Shown here piece by piece: positions 21,079 to 28,497 of a stretch of DNA of 39,901 nt (position 1 is the stretch's first letter; the number at the start of each line of letters is the position of its first letter). Made by a program: the position numbers and the translations under genes. The stretch is from Bacillota bacterium (GTDB taxonomy: Bacteria; Bacillota; Sulfobacillia; RBS10-35; Bu92): contig JADBKN010000018.1 in the NCBI GenBank assembly GCA_014896375.1, positions 1-39,901 on the forward strand. Direction: 5' to 3'. The notes under the pieces are model-generated. The model was not told the DNA's origin and ran no database searches. It was given only the letters and a program-made list of their open reading frames with translations.

Positions 21079-21666
21079 GTGGCCGGCGGGCTGCATGAGG
21101 CGGCGGTGCGGCTGGCGGTGGCGCGGACGGACTCGTTTTGGGGAGAGGTGTCCGTCGCCTGGACGGAGCGCGGCGTGGCGGGGGTGTCCTGGGCGGCCGA
21201 CGAGGCGGCGATGGTCACGGAGGCGCTGGCGCGCTTGCGCCGGGCGGGGCGGGGCGAGGCGGTGGTGGAACGGGCCGCGGCCTGGCCGGAGGAGCGGCTT
21301 CCGGGCCTGCGGGCGGCGCTGCGCCGCGGCGAGGCGTGGCCCGGCCCTTATGACGAAGACGGAGCCCCACCCTTCTACCGGGCCGTGTGGGCCGCCTGCC
21401 GCCGCATACCCAGGGGCGAAGTCCGAACCTACGCCTGGCTGGCGCAGGAGGCGGGCCGCCCACGCGCCGCGCGGGCGGCGGGGGGAGCCATGGCCGCCAA
21501 CCCGTTTCTTCTCATCACACCCTGCCATCGCGTGCTGCCCGCCGGCGGACAGCCGGGGAACTACGGCGGCGGCGGCCCGGAGGTGAAGACGCGCCTCCTG
21601 GCGCTGGAGGGCGCCCTTCCGGCCCTTTCGGGTCTGCGGCCGGCGGCCTCCGCGTACGGGCACTGA
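21079..21666 (+). CDS. ogt: methylated-DNA--[protein]-cysteine S-methyltransferase
   Basis: A 195-residue suicide repair protein that takes alkyl groups from O6-alkylguanine. The C-terminal domain (about 90-180) has FYRAVWAACRRIPRGEVRTY, AWLAQEAGRPRAARAAGGAM and LITPCHRVLPAGG, with the acceptor Cys149 in the PCHRV motif. The N-terminal domain (about 10-85) is divergent. I place the start at GTG 21079 because AAGGGGGAG lies at 21064-21072. A GTG at 21043 falls inside the LexA palindrome and is unlikely. An upstream SOS box suggests damage induction, unlike most ogt genes. Ada-like fusions are absent. Confidence 0.9.
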   Translation: MAGGLHEAAVRLAVARTDSFWGEVSVAWTERGVAGVSWAADEAAMVTEALARLRRAGRGEAVVERAAAWPEERLPGLRAALRRGEAWPGPYDEDGAPPFYRAVWAACRRIPRGEVRTYAWLAQEAGRPRAARAAGGAMAANPFLLITPCHRVLPAGGQPGNYGGGGPEVKTRLLALEGALPALSGLRPAASAYGH

Positions 21667-21697
21667 ACGAGCGGCTGCCGCGTACTCTATCAGCGCC

Positions 21698-22039
21698 ATG
21701 ACACGCAGACTGCTGCCGCTGGACGAGTATCACATCCGCCTCTGGACGGGACATTTCCACTTTTACATGTCCCTTCCGCTGGAGCGGCGCGCCGCCTACC
21801 GGCGTTTGATGAAGCTCTACCTGCCCATGCTGCGCACCATCGATTCCGAGGTCGAACTCCACGTCACGTACGAGAACCAGGACGAGGAGTGGTACCGGCG
21901 CCGCGCCGAGGACATCATCCCCGACGTCCCCGGGGAGCGGGCGCTGGCCGTGGCTCGGGACACGGCGTACTACATGCGCTACCGTGAGCTGCGGCGCGGC
22001 CATCCGCGCCCGCGGCGCCACCACCCGTCGACGGTGTAG
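21698..22039 (+). CDS. hypothetical protein, 113 residues
   Basis: A protein that I do not recognise. It begins TRRLLPLDEYHIRLWTGHFH, continues with an aromatic and basic stretch (FYMSLPLERRAAYRRLMKLY), then an acidic part (TIDSEVELHVTYENQDEEWY), and ends in a His/Arg/Pro-rich tail. There is no signal peptide or membrane segment. It begins 31 bp after ogt, perhaps in the same transcript or from its own TACTCT -10-like element. Codon use is like that of its neighbours. Convergent to the propeller gene; a small hairpin (GGCGCAT/ATGCGCC, 22084-22099) lies in the 85-bp gap. Confidence 0.6.
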   Translation: MTRRLLPLDEYHIRLWTGHFHFYMSLPLERRAAYRRLMKLYLPMLRTIDSEVELHVTYENQDEEWYRRRAEDIIPDVPGERALAVARDTAYYMRYRELRRGHPRPRRHHPSTV

Positions 22040-22124
22040 AGGCGCGAGCCCAAGGGGCGGGCGGTCGAACGGGAGAAGCGCCGGGCGCATCCATGCGCCG
22101 CGGTGCGGGGATGCCGCGCGCGCC

Positions 22125-23432
22125 TCAGCGAGAATCACGGGATGCGGGCGTCACCCTCATCCAGGAGGCGCCGCCGTCGTCCGTGAAAAAGAGCGCCTTC
22201 GCGAAGGACTTCCGCTCCTGCGCCACCATCCAGCCGACGTCCGGCGAGACGAAGTCCAGCTGCACGACCTGAAACCCTTGCATCTCGGCCACCGTGCCCG
22301 GGGTCGAGAAGCGCTTCCAGTGGCTCCCCCCGTCTTCCGTGCGCCATCCGGCGCTGCCGTCCGCCAGCGCTACCCACGCATGCCGCTCGTCCGCTACGGA
22401 GAGGGCGACCGTGCTCGTCTCGCGCACCGTCTGAGCGAAGATTTCCTCCCAGGACGCGCCGGTGCGGTCGGAGCGGAAGAGGAGGAGTCGCGGCCCGCCG
22501 GCGCCCTCCCGCATGGCGGCGAGGAGGAGCTTCGTCCCGAACGGTGTGGGGAGTGACACCCAGCTCGGCGCGCCGCCGGGCAGAGCGACCGGGTTCCATG
22601 TGCGGCCGCCGTCCTCCGTGCGGTTCAGCACGGCGCCGGTGCTCAGCCAGCCATGATCCGGATCCGTGAAGCGAAGGTCACCCGCCACATCGCCTTCGTA
22701 GACCGCCTGCCAGGTACGGCCGTCATCACTCGTGGCGAAGATCTCGCCGCGATTGTGGTGGACGCCGCTCATCACCTCGATCCAGCCGTGGCGGCTGTCC
22801 GCGAAGTCGAGCACGATGCCGCCGTCCGTGGGGATGCGCGGCTGCACCGCGCCGAGCGGTGCCCAGGCGGCGCCGCCGTCCGAGGCACCGTACACCCGGT
22901 ATGTCGTCAGGTCGAGGTACCACGCCGTGCTCCCGCCGGCAAACGCCGCGAGGCCGTTCACCGACGACGGCGCCGCCGCGGTGGCGGCGCGCGGCGTGAC
23001 GTCGGTCCACGTGCGCGTGCCGTCGGTGGTGCGCAAGACGCGGCCGGCGGGCGACTGCGCCCAGCCGATCACGGTGTCCGCCATGTCGATCGAGGCCAGC
23101 GCCACCTGAGCCAGCCCCACCCCCGTACCGGTGGAGGAACGCACAGGTGCGACGCGGGACTCGGAAGGCGGCGGCACCGGGGCGCCGCAGCCGGCGAGGG
23201 ACAGGCCCAGGGAAAGACCGAGGGCGAGCGCTGCGGCGGGCCGCGCGAGGGCGTGCCGGCCGCGTGCGCGCGCGGGGAGCGCGCAGAGGTGGGCCGCGCG
23301 GGCCGGCGAGGCGGCGTCCCGCGTGTGGCAGCCGCCAGCCGGCCGCGGCTTTAGGCCGATTGAGGCCTTAAACGGCCTGCCGTGGGCGTTTTCCGGCGCG
23401 TTAGCGGCGCTGGAGGCCTTACTTGTCGACAT
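22125..23432 (-). CDS. YCF48/sialidase-like beta-propeller lipoprotein
   Basis: A 435-residue frame. Around residues 62-82 there is a lipoprotein signal (ALALGLSLGLSLAGCG). After it comes a propeller of repeated blades with the Asp-box-like pattern: VLRTTDGTRTWTDV, IFATSDDGRTWQAVYEG, LNRTEDGGRTWNPVAL, GWRTEDGGSHWKRFS and FFTDDGGASWMRV. Such lipoproteins sit outside the membrane; some YCF48 proteins assist complex assembly, others are uncharacterised. The only ATG, GTG or TTG in frame before the signal is ATG 23432, which leaves an odd 60-residue leader made partly of an intergenic repeat. The true start may be a rare codon (ATC or CTC) or the sequence may contain a frameshift. Function unknown. 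Confidence 0.72.
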   Translation of the reverse strand: MSTSKASSAANAPENAHGRPFKASIGLKPRPAGGCHTRDAASPARAAHLCALPARARGRHALARPAAALALGLSLGLSLAGCGAPVPPPSESRVAPVRSSTGTGVGLAQVALASIDMADTVIGWAQSPAGRVLRTTDGTRTWTDVTPRAATAAAPSSVNGLAAFAGGSTAWYLDLTTYRVYGASDGGAAWAPLGAVQPRIPTDGGIVLDFADSRHGWIEVMSGVHHNRGEIFATSDDGRTWQAVYEGDVAGDLRFTDPDHGWLSTGAVLNRTEDGGRTWNPVALPGGAPSWVSLPTPFGTKLLLAAMREGAGGPRLLLFRSDRTGASWEEIFAQTVRETSTVALSVADERHAWVALADGSAGWRTEDGGSHWKRFSTPGTVAEMQGFQVVQLDFVSPDVGWMVAQERKSFAKALFFTDDGGASWMRVTPASRDSR

Positions 23433-23490
23433 AATGGCCCAAATCCCTGACCTTCCTCAAAGATAGATGCGCACCTGCAGCTATCGGGTC
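23389..23490 (-). repeat. intergenic element copy A
   Basis: Shares with copy B (23821-23909), in order, TTTTCCGGCG..TTAGCGGC, GCTGGAGGCCTT, TAATGGCC, TGACCTTCCTCAA, TGCGCACCTGCA and TATCGGGTC, with several indels including an extra GTCGAC. On the minus strand it reads TTGAGG, then an A+T-rich CATTAT, a promoter-like arrangement upstream of the propeller gene. This copy overlaps the questionable start of that gene. Confidence 0.75.
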
Positions 23491-23671
23491 CGAAACCGAC
23501 CGCGCGACCGGCTTTTAGGCTCCATCGGGCCTTATGCGGGATCGTCCCGTGCCGGGCACCGGTCTAAAGCCCCTGACCGCGATACAGGGACGCTGCCTCA
23601 TTGCTGTTGCTTTGGAGGCCGCGCCGGCGTTCCCTGCCGGCGGGCGGCCTGTCCACGCCCAGCCCGGCGAT

Positions 23672-23724
23672 GCGCCGCGTGTCCCCCGCGCGCCGCGTGT
23701 CCCCCGCGCGCCGCGCGTTCCCCG
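23672..23724. repeat. 18-bp tandem repeat
   Basis: Three adjacent units of GCGCCGCGTGTCCCCCGC (the third diverged) inside the 23491-23820 interval between the two copies of the element. That interval contains no convincing gene on either strand. Confidence 0.7.
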
Positions 23725-23820
23725 AGCCCTCCCTTTCCGTGCGCGCCCGGGCGGCCCCCTCTCCCGGCGGCGCGCGAGGTCCAGTGGGCCGGCGCCCGCG
23801 CCGCCACCCGCGCGCTCGCA

Positions 23821-23909
23821 TTTTCCGGCGTTAGCGGCACGCTGGAGGCCTTTACTTATAATGGCCGTCTGACCTTCCTCAAGACTGGTGCGCACCTGCA
23901 TATCGGGTC
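23821..23909 (-). repeat. intergenic element copy B, with promoter-like core
   Basis: Second copy of the element described at 23389-23490, in the same orientation. On the minus strand it has TTGAGG (23882-23877), 16 bp, TATAAG (23860-23855). On the plus strand the same bases contain a perfect TATAAT (23857-23862). It lies just downstream of the sat stop codon. Confidence 0.75.
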
Positions 23910-23932
23910 GAGCGTTCCCGAGGGCGGCGCCT

Positions 23933-25108
23933 TCAGCGCCGGTAGGCGTCGACCAGAATCCGCGCCACTTCCGGGCGGGAGAACTCCGGCGGCGGGCACT
24001 CGCCGCGGGCGAGCATCTCCCGCACGCGCGTGCCGCTGAGCTGCACGCGGTCGGCGTCTCCGTGCGGGCATGTGCGCGCCGTGGCCATCGCGCCGCAGAC
24101 GCGGCAGTAGAAGGCGTGCTCGAAGCGCAAAGGCTCGATGCCCAGGAGCTCCGGGGGGATGCGGTCAAAGATGCGTTGCGCGTCGTAGGTGCCGTAGTAG
24201 TTGCCTACGCCGGCGTGGTCGCGCCCGATGATGATGTGCGTGCAGCCGTAGTTGCGTCGCACGATGGCATGGTGCACGGCCTCCCGCGGTCCGGCGTAGC
24301 GCATGGCCGCCGGGAAGGCGGCCAGCACGACGCGCTCAGCCGGGTAGTAGCGCTGCAGCAGCGCCTCGTACGTGCGGAAGCGCACGTCCGCGGGGACGTC
24401 GTCCTCCTTGGTGGCGCCGACGAGCGGGTGGAGGAGGAGGCCGTCGCAGATCTCAAGGGCGCACTTTTGGATGTACTCGTGCGCGCGGTGGACCGGATTG
24501 CGCGTCTGGAACGCGACGACGCGCCGCCAGCCGCGCTCCTGGAAGATCCGGCGCGTGTCCAGCGGGTCGAGGTGATACTGTGGGAAGGCGGGCTCCGGGC
24601 GCCGCAAGAGCCACACCGGACCGCCCACCAGCACGTCGCCCTGGGCATAGAGGCGCGCGACGCCCGGGTGCCGCTCCTCCGTCGTCCCGAACACGGCGCG
24701 CGCCTCGGCGCGCTTGTCGTACGTGAAGACGTGCTCGGCGCGCATGAGGCCCACCACCTCGCCGCCTTCACTGGCCAGCGCCACAGTCTCCCCTTCGTCC
24801 GGCGCCTCGCCGGCGTCGACGGCCAGCGTGACGGGGATCGTCCAGGGCAGGCCGCTCGCCAGCTGCATGGACTCCAGCACAGCGCGGTAGTCCTCCGGGC
24901 CCATGAACCCCTCCAACGGGCTATAGGCTCCCACGGCGATGAGTTCGAGGTCGGCGGCGGCGTGAGGCGGCAGGCGCAGCCGGCGAAGGCGGCGCGCCTC
25001 CTCCAGCGCCTGGCGCGCCTCCTCGCCCTTGAGCAGGCGCTGCACGAGCAGCCCGCCGTAGGGCGCGATCGGTCCGGGCGCGTGCAGCCGCGTGTCCGCC
25101 CTACGCAT
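23933..25108 (-). CDS. sat: sulfate adenylyltransferase (ATP sulfurylase)
   Basis: A 391-residue enzyme that makes adenosine 5'-phosphosulfate (APS) from ATP and sulfate, the first step of sulfate assimilation. Key motifs: [20 protein letters not shown] near the N-terminus; the ATP-binding [18 protein letters not shown] (QxRNPxHxxHE); [33 protein letters not shown]; and a late Cys/His group [17 protein letters not shown], which probably binds zinc as in many bacterial single-chain enzymes. ATG 25108 overlaps the end of cysH (ATGCGTAG); a GTG three codons earlier is too near GGAG. A cysH-sat operon. Confidence 0.95.
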   Translation of the reverse strand: MRRADTRLHAPGPIAPYGGLLVQRLLKGEEARQALEEARRLRRLRLPPHAAADLELIAVGAYSPLEGFMGPEDYRAVLESMQLASGLPWTIPVTLAVDAGEAPDEGETVALASEGGEVVGLMRAEHVFTYDKRAEARAVFGTTEERHPGVARLYAQGDVLVGGPVWLLRRPEPAFPQYHLDPLDTRRIFQERGWRRVVAFQTRNPVHRAHEYIQKCALEICDGLLLHPLVGATKEDDVPADVRFRTYEALLQRYYPAERVVLAAFPAAMRYAGPREAVHHAIVRRNYGCTHIIIGRDHAGVGNYYGTYDAQRIFDRIPPELLGIEPLRFEHAFYCRVCGAMATARTCPHGDADRVQLSGTRVREMLARGECPPPEFSRPEVARILVDAYRR

Positions 25109-25805
25109 GGAGCCCACACTCCAGCTTGCCCTTGCCGCGCCAGCGGCCGCTGCGGGGGTCCTCGCCCTCGCGCACCGGCGTCGTGCAGGGGAAACAGCCG
25201 ATGCTCGGGTAGCCGCGGTCGTGCAGCTCGTTGTAGGGCACGTCGTGACGGGCGATGTAGTTCCACACGTCCTTGTACGTCCAGCGCACGAGCGGGTTGA
25301 ACTTGACGAGGCCGAACTTCGCGTCCCACTCGACGGGCTTCGCCCGCGCGCGCGTGGGCGCCTGCTCCCGCCGGATGCCGGTGATCCACGCGCGGCAGCC
25401 CTTCAGCACGCGCTGCAGCGGCTCCACCTTGCGCATGCGGCAGCACGCGTCCGGGTCGCGCTCCCAGAGGCGCGGCCCGTAGCGCGCCACCTGCTCCTCC
25501 ACCGTGAGCTCCGGCCGCACCTGGATGAGCTCCACCGGATAGCGGGCGGCGATGCGGTCCCGCACCTCGTACGTCTCGCGGAAGTGCAACCCCGTGTCCA
25601 GGTAGAAGGCCTTGGCGCCCGGCTGCACGCGGCACATCATGTCCAGGAGGACCACGTCTTCGGCGCCGAAGCTGCAGGCGAGCACGATGTCGGGGTGGAA
25701 CTGTTCCATCGCCCAGCGCACGATCTCTTCGGCCGGCGCCGTCTCAAGGCGCTCGGCCTCTGCGGCCAGGCGTTCCGCCGTCCACTCGACGTCCAGTGTG
25801 GCCAA
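25101..25805 (-). CDS. cysH: thioredoxin-dependent APS/PAPS reductase
   Basis: A 234-residue enzyme that reduces (phospho)adenylyl sulfate to sulfite. Motifs: [17 protein letters not shown] (PP-loop-like), [42 protein letters not shown], and [20 protein letters not shown]. The C-terminal ECGLHA carries the catalytic cysteine. The CC...CxxC set (DACC and GCFPC) is that of the [4Fe-4S] type, which uses APS, so APS is the likely substrate; this also fits the absence of an APS kinase gene. Start TTG 25805 with GAGGAGG eight bases upstream. The 93-bp divergent gap to the uracil-DNA glycosylase holds no riboswitch that I can recognise. Confidence 0.93.
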   Translation of the reverse strand: MATLDVEWTAERLAAEAERLETAPAEEIVRWAMEQFHPDIVLACSFGAEDVVLLDMMCRVQPGAKAFYLDTGLHFRETYEVRDRIAARYPVELIQVRPELTVEEQVARYGPRLWERDPDACCRMRKVEPLQRVLKGCRAWITGIRREQAPTRARAKPVEWDAKFGLVKFNPLVRWTYKDVWNYIARHDVPYNELHDRGYPSIGCFPCTTPVREGEDPRSGRWRGKGKLECGLHA

Positions 25806-25898
25806 TGCGTCATCCTCCTCGTGGAGTGGTCTCGCGTCGTTCCCATGCTATGGGGGCGCCGCGCGCGGCGAGCCTGTTCGAGGCGAGGTGAAACGGAC

Positions 25899-26645
25899 GT
25901 GGCGGAAGGCACGGGGCGGCGCGCGGCGGAGTGGGCGCGCCTTGAGGCGGAGATCGCCGGCTGCCGCGCCTGCCCGAGGTTGGTCGAGTACCGGGAGCGC
26001 GTCGCGCGGGAGAAGCGGCGCATGTACCGTCACGAGACGTACTGGGGGCGGCCCGTGCCGGGCTTTGGAGACCCAGAAGCGCGCCTTTGGATCGTGGGCC
26101 TCGCGCCGGCGGCGCACGGCGCGAACCGCACGGGGCGCATGTTCACGGGGGACCGTTCAGGGGAGTGGCTCTACCGCGCGCTCCATCGCGCCGGCTTCGC
26201 CAGCCGGCCGGTGAGCACATCGCGGGACGACGGCCTTCGGCTCCTCGACGCGTTCGTCAGCGCGCCCGTGCGCTGCGCGCCGCCGGACAACCGGCCCGCG
26301 CGCGAGGAGCTCCTCCGCTGCCGGCCGTTCATGCGGAGGGAGGCGGAACTGCTGCGGCGCGTGCGGGTCGTCGTGACGCTCGGGCGCTTCGCCACGGACG
26401 CCTTCCTGGGACTTCTGCGGGAGATGGGCAGGCGGCCGGCGCCGGTGGCCTTCGCGCACGCGCGGCGCCATGAGCTGGGCCCCGGGCTGCCCGTGCTCGT
26501 GACCTCGTACCACCCGTCGCAGCAGAACACGCAGACCGGGCGGCTCACGGAGGCGATGTTCGACCGCGTCTTCGCCATGGCAAGGGAGATCCTCGAGGAG
26601 GACGGGCCCGCGGCCGCGGCGCCGCTCAGCGATCCGCGGGGATGA
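25899..26645 (+). CDS. type 5 uracil-DNA glycosylase (UdgB)
   Basis: A 248-residue base-excision repair enzyme. The type 5 signature is complete: motif 1 IVGLAPAAHGANRTGRMFTG followed by DRSGEWLYRALHRAGF, and C-terminal motif VTSYHPSQQNTQTGRLT. Four cysteines suitable for a [4Fe-4S] cluster are visible: CRACPR (two), PVRCAPPDN and ELLRCRPF. Type 5 enzymes remove uracil, hypoxanthine and other deaminated bases and lack the polar catalytic residue of classical UDG. They are typical of thermophiles and high-G+C bacteria. GTG 25899 has GAGGTGA seven bases upstream. The 3' end overlaps the phosphoesterase gene by 20 bp, tail to tail. Confidence 0.93.
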   Translation: MAEGTGRRAAEWARLEAEIAGCRACPRLVEYRERVAREKRRMYRHETYWGRPVPGFGDPEARLWIVGLAPAAHGANRTGRMFTGDRSGEWLYRALHRAGFASRPVSTSRDDGLRLLDAFVSAPVRCAPPDNRPAREELLRCRPFMRREAELLRRVRVVVTLGRFATDAFLGLLREMGRRPAPVAFAHARRHELGPGLPVLVTSYHPSQQNTQTGRLTEAMFDRVFAMAREILEEDGPAAAAPLSDPRG

Positions 26646-27180
26646 ACGGCGCCTCGTCCGGCCGGTCGAAGAAGACGTGCTCCGCCCGCAACCGGTCCCC
26701 TTCGGGCCAGAGCCACCCGAAAGAGCAGCGCGGCGCGCGGCGGCGGTCGGTGGGCGAGCCGGGATTGAAGAGGAGGCAGCCGGCGCGCTCCTCCCGGTGC
26801 GGCTGGTGGCTGTGCCCGAAGACGACGGCGTCCGGGAGGCGGTCGCGACCCGCGAAGGCGCGGAAGGCGCGGTCCGGGGTGTCCCGCCCGGGCCCCGCGT
26901 GGCCGTGCACCAACCCCACGCGAAAGGGCCCGAGCGCCGCGACCCGCTTCTCCGGGAGTAGCGCCCACACCTCCGGGTCGTCGACGTTGCCGCGCACAGC
27001 GTGCACGGGCGCGAAGGCCTCAAGCGCGGTGAGCACGTCGGCCGAGGTGAGGTCGCCGGCGTGGAGGATGACATCCCCCGGCCGGAGCGCGGCGAGCGCC
27101 CGGTACACGACGGCCGGCAGGTCGGGGCCGCGCGCGGGCAGGTGGGTGTCCGACAGCACGAGCGCCTTCATGGCTGCCAT
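26626..27180 (-). CDS. YfcE/MJ0936-type metallophosphoesterase
   Basis: A 184-residue calcineurin-like phosphodiesterase. Metal-binding motifs in order: LSDTHLP (D-x-H), ILHAGDLTS (GD), AVRGNVDDP (GN.D), GLVHGHAG (H) and VVFGHSHQPH (GHxH). Then comes the FNPGSPTDRRRAP region with the usual GS and RR of the family. Known relatives hydrolyse phosphodiesters with Mn2+; physiological substrates are uncertain. Start ATG 27180 or ATG 27171 (MKALVLSDTH); neither has a strong ribosome binding site. It diverges from hflX across a 44-bp gap. Confidence 0.9.
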   Translation of the reverse strand: MAAMKALVLSDTHLPARGPDLPAVVYRALAALRPGDVILHAGDLTSADVLTALEAFAPVHAVRGNVDDPEVWALLPEKRVAALGPFRVGLVHGHAGPGRDTPDRAFRAFAGRDRLPDAVVFGHSHQPHREERAGCLLFNPGSPTDRRRAPRCSFGWLWPEGDRLRAEHVFFDRPDEAPFIPADR

Positions 27181-27224
27181 GATACCATTCGACCACGAAT
27201 CGCCACGGATGCGGGGGATGCCGG

Positions 27225-28472
27225 TTGGAACGGGCGTTACTCGTCTTGGTCCACCGGCGCGGGGACGCCTGGACGGCGGAGGAGGAGGCGGCCGAGCTGG
27301 TCGCGCTCGCCCGCAGCGCGGGCGCGGAGGTGGCCGGCGTCGTCGTCCAGAGCCGGCCTGAGGCCGACCCGGCCACGCTCATCGGCCGCGGCAAGGTGGA
27401 GGAGGTGCGCGCGGAGCTCTCGCGCACCGGAGCGGGGCTCGTCGTCGTCGCGCCGGAATTGACGCCCGCCCAGCAACGCAACCTCGAGCGCGCGCTGGAG
27501 GCCGTCGTGATCGACCGCACGCAGCTCGTGCTCGACATCTTCGCCCAGCGGGCGCGCACGCGCGAGGGGGCGCTGCAGGTGGAGCTCGCGCAGCTGCGCT
27601 ACCTTTTGCCGCGGCTCGCCGGCATGGGGCGGGCATTATCGCGCCTGGGCGGCGGCATCGGCACGCGCGGCCCGGGTGAGACGAAGCTCGAGGCCGACCG
27701 GCGCCGCCTCCGGGAGCGCATCCGGGCCCTGGAGCGGGAGATCGAGGCGGTGCGGCGCCACCGGGACGTGCTGCGCGCCGGCCGCGCGCGTCTGGACCTA
27801 CCGGTGGTCGCGCTCGTGGGGTACACGAACGCCGGCAAGTCGACGCTCTTCAACGCCCTCACGGGCGCCGGCGTGCGGGCCGAGGACGCGCTCTTCGCCA
27901 CGCTCGACCCCACCGCGCGCCGCGCGCAGCTCGGCGGGCGGACGGTGATCCTCACGGACACGGTGGGCTTCATCCACGACCTGCCCCACACGCTGGTCGC
28001 GGCCTTCCGCGCCACCTTGGAGGAGGCTGCGCTGGCCGACATCCTCCTGCACGTCCTCGACATCAGCCGGGACGGGTGGGAGGAGCGCATGGCGGCCGTC
28101 GACGAGGTGCTGGACGAGATCGGCGCCGGAGCCGTGCCGCGCCTGACGGTGCTCAACCAGATCGACCGCCTCCCCGGCGGCGCTGCCGAGGCGCGGCGCC
28201 GGCTGCCGGCTGGCGTTCCGCTCTCCGCCCGCACGGGGGAGGGGCTCGACGCCCTCGGCGAGAGGGTGGCGGAGCTTGTCGCGCGCTGCGAGCGCCTCGC
28301 GGCATGGCTCATCCCCTACGAGCGCCTGCGCGTGCTCGACTGGCTGCGGCGCGCCGGCCGCGTGGAGCGCGTGGAATACACGGACGCCGGTGTGCGTGTC
28401 GTCGCCTGGTGCGACGAGGCCACGGCGCGGCGCGTGAAGAGCGCCCTTGAAGCGCCGGCGGCGCGCGGGTGA
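27225..28472 (+). CDS. hflX: ribosome-associated GTPase HflX
   Basis: A 415-residue GTPase that binds the large ribosomal subunit and helps split stalled ribosomes. The N-terminal domain contains ADPATLIGRGKVEEV and VVIDRTQLVLDIFAQRART, then the Gly-rich link GIGTRGPGETKLEADRRR and a coiled coil. The G domain has G1 VGYTNAGKSTLFNAL (about 198-212), G2 TLDPTAR, G3 TDTVGFI, G4 NQID and G5 LSART. Length and order match the family. The TTG start at 27225 has GGGGGAT seven bases upstream. The dipeptidase gene follows after 25 bp, possibly co-transcribed. Confidence 0.95.
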   Translation: MERALLVLVHRRGDAWTAEEEAAELVALARSAGAEVAGVVVQSRPEADPATLIGRGKVEEVRAELSRTGAGLVVVAPELTPAQQRNLERALEAVVIDRTQLVLDIFAQRARTREGALQVELAQLRYLLPRLAGMGRALSRLGGGIGTRGPGETKLEADRRRLRERIRALEREIEAVRRHRDVLRAGRARLDLPVVALVGYTNAGKSTLFNALTGAGVRAEDALFATLDPTARRAQLGGRTVILTDTVGFIHDLPHTLVAAFRATLEEAALADILLHVLDISRDGWEERMAAVDEVLDEIGAGAVPRLTVLNQIDRLPGGAAEARRRLPAGVPLSARTGEGLDALGERVAELVARCERLAAWLIPYERLRVLDWLRRAGRVERVEYTDAGVRVVAWCDEATARRVKSALEAPAARG

Positions 28473-28497
28473 GGAGACTTCAAGGGAGGCGGATGTC

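Noticed and set aside
19546-21699. A 717-codon open frame on the minus strand
   Set aside because: Shadow of the solute-binding and alkyltransferase genes, which have clear motifs and ribosome binding sites on the plus strand.
23491-23820. A riboswitch (S-box, c-di-GMP or cobalamin) before the sulfur or propeller genes
   Set aside because: Some AAGCC and TAAGGCC blocks tempted me, but I could not assemble the core of any known class.
24205-25635. A 476-codon minus-strand frame offset from sat and cysH
   Set aside because: Out of frame with the two unmistakable sulfate assimilation genes.
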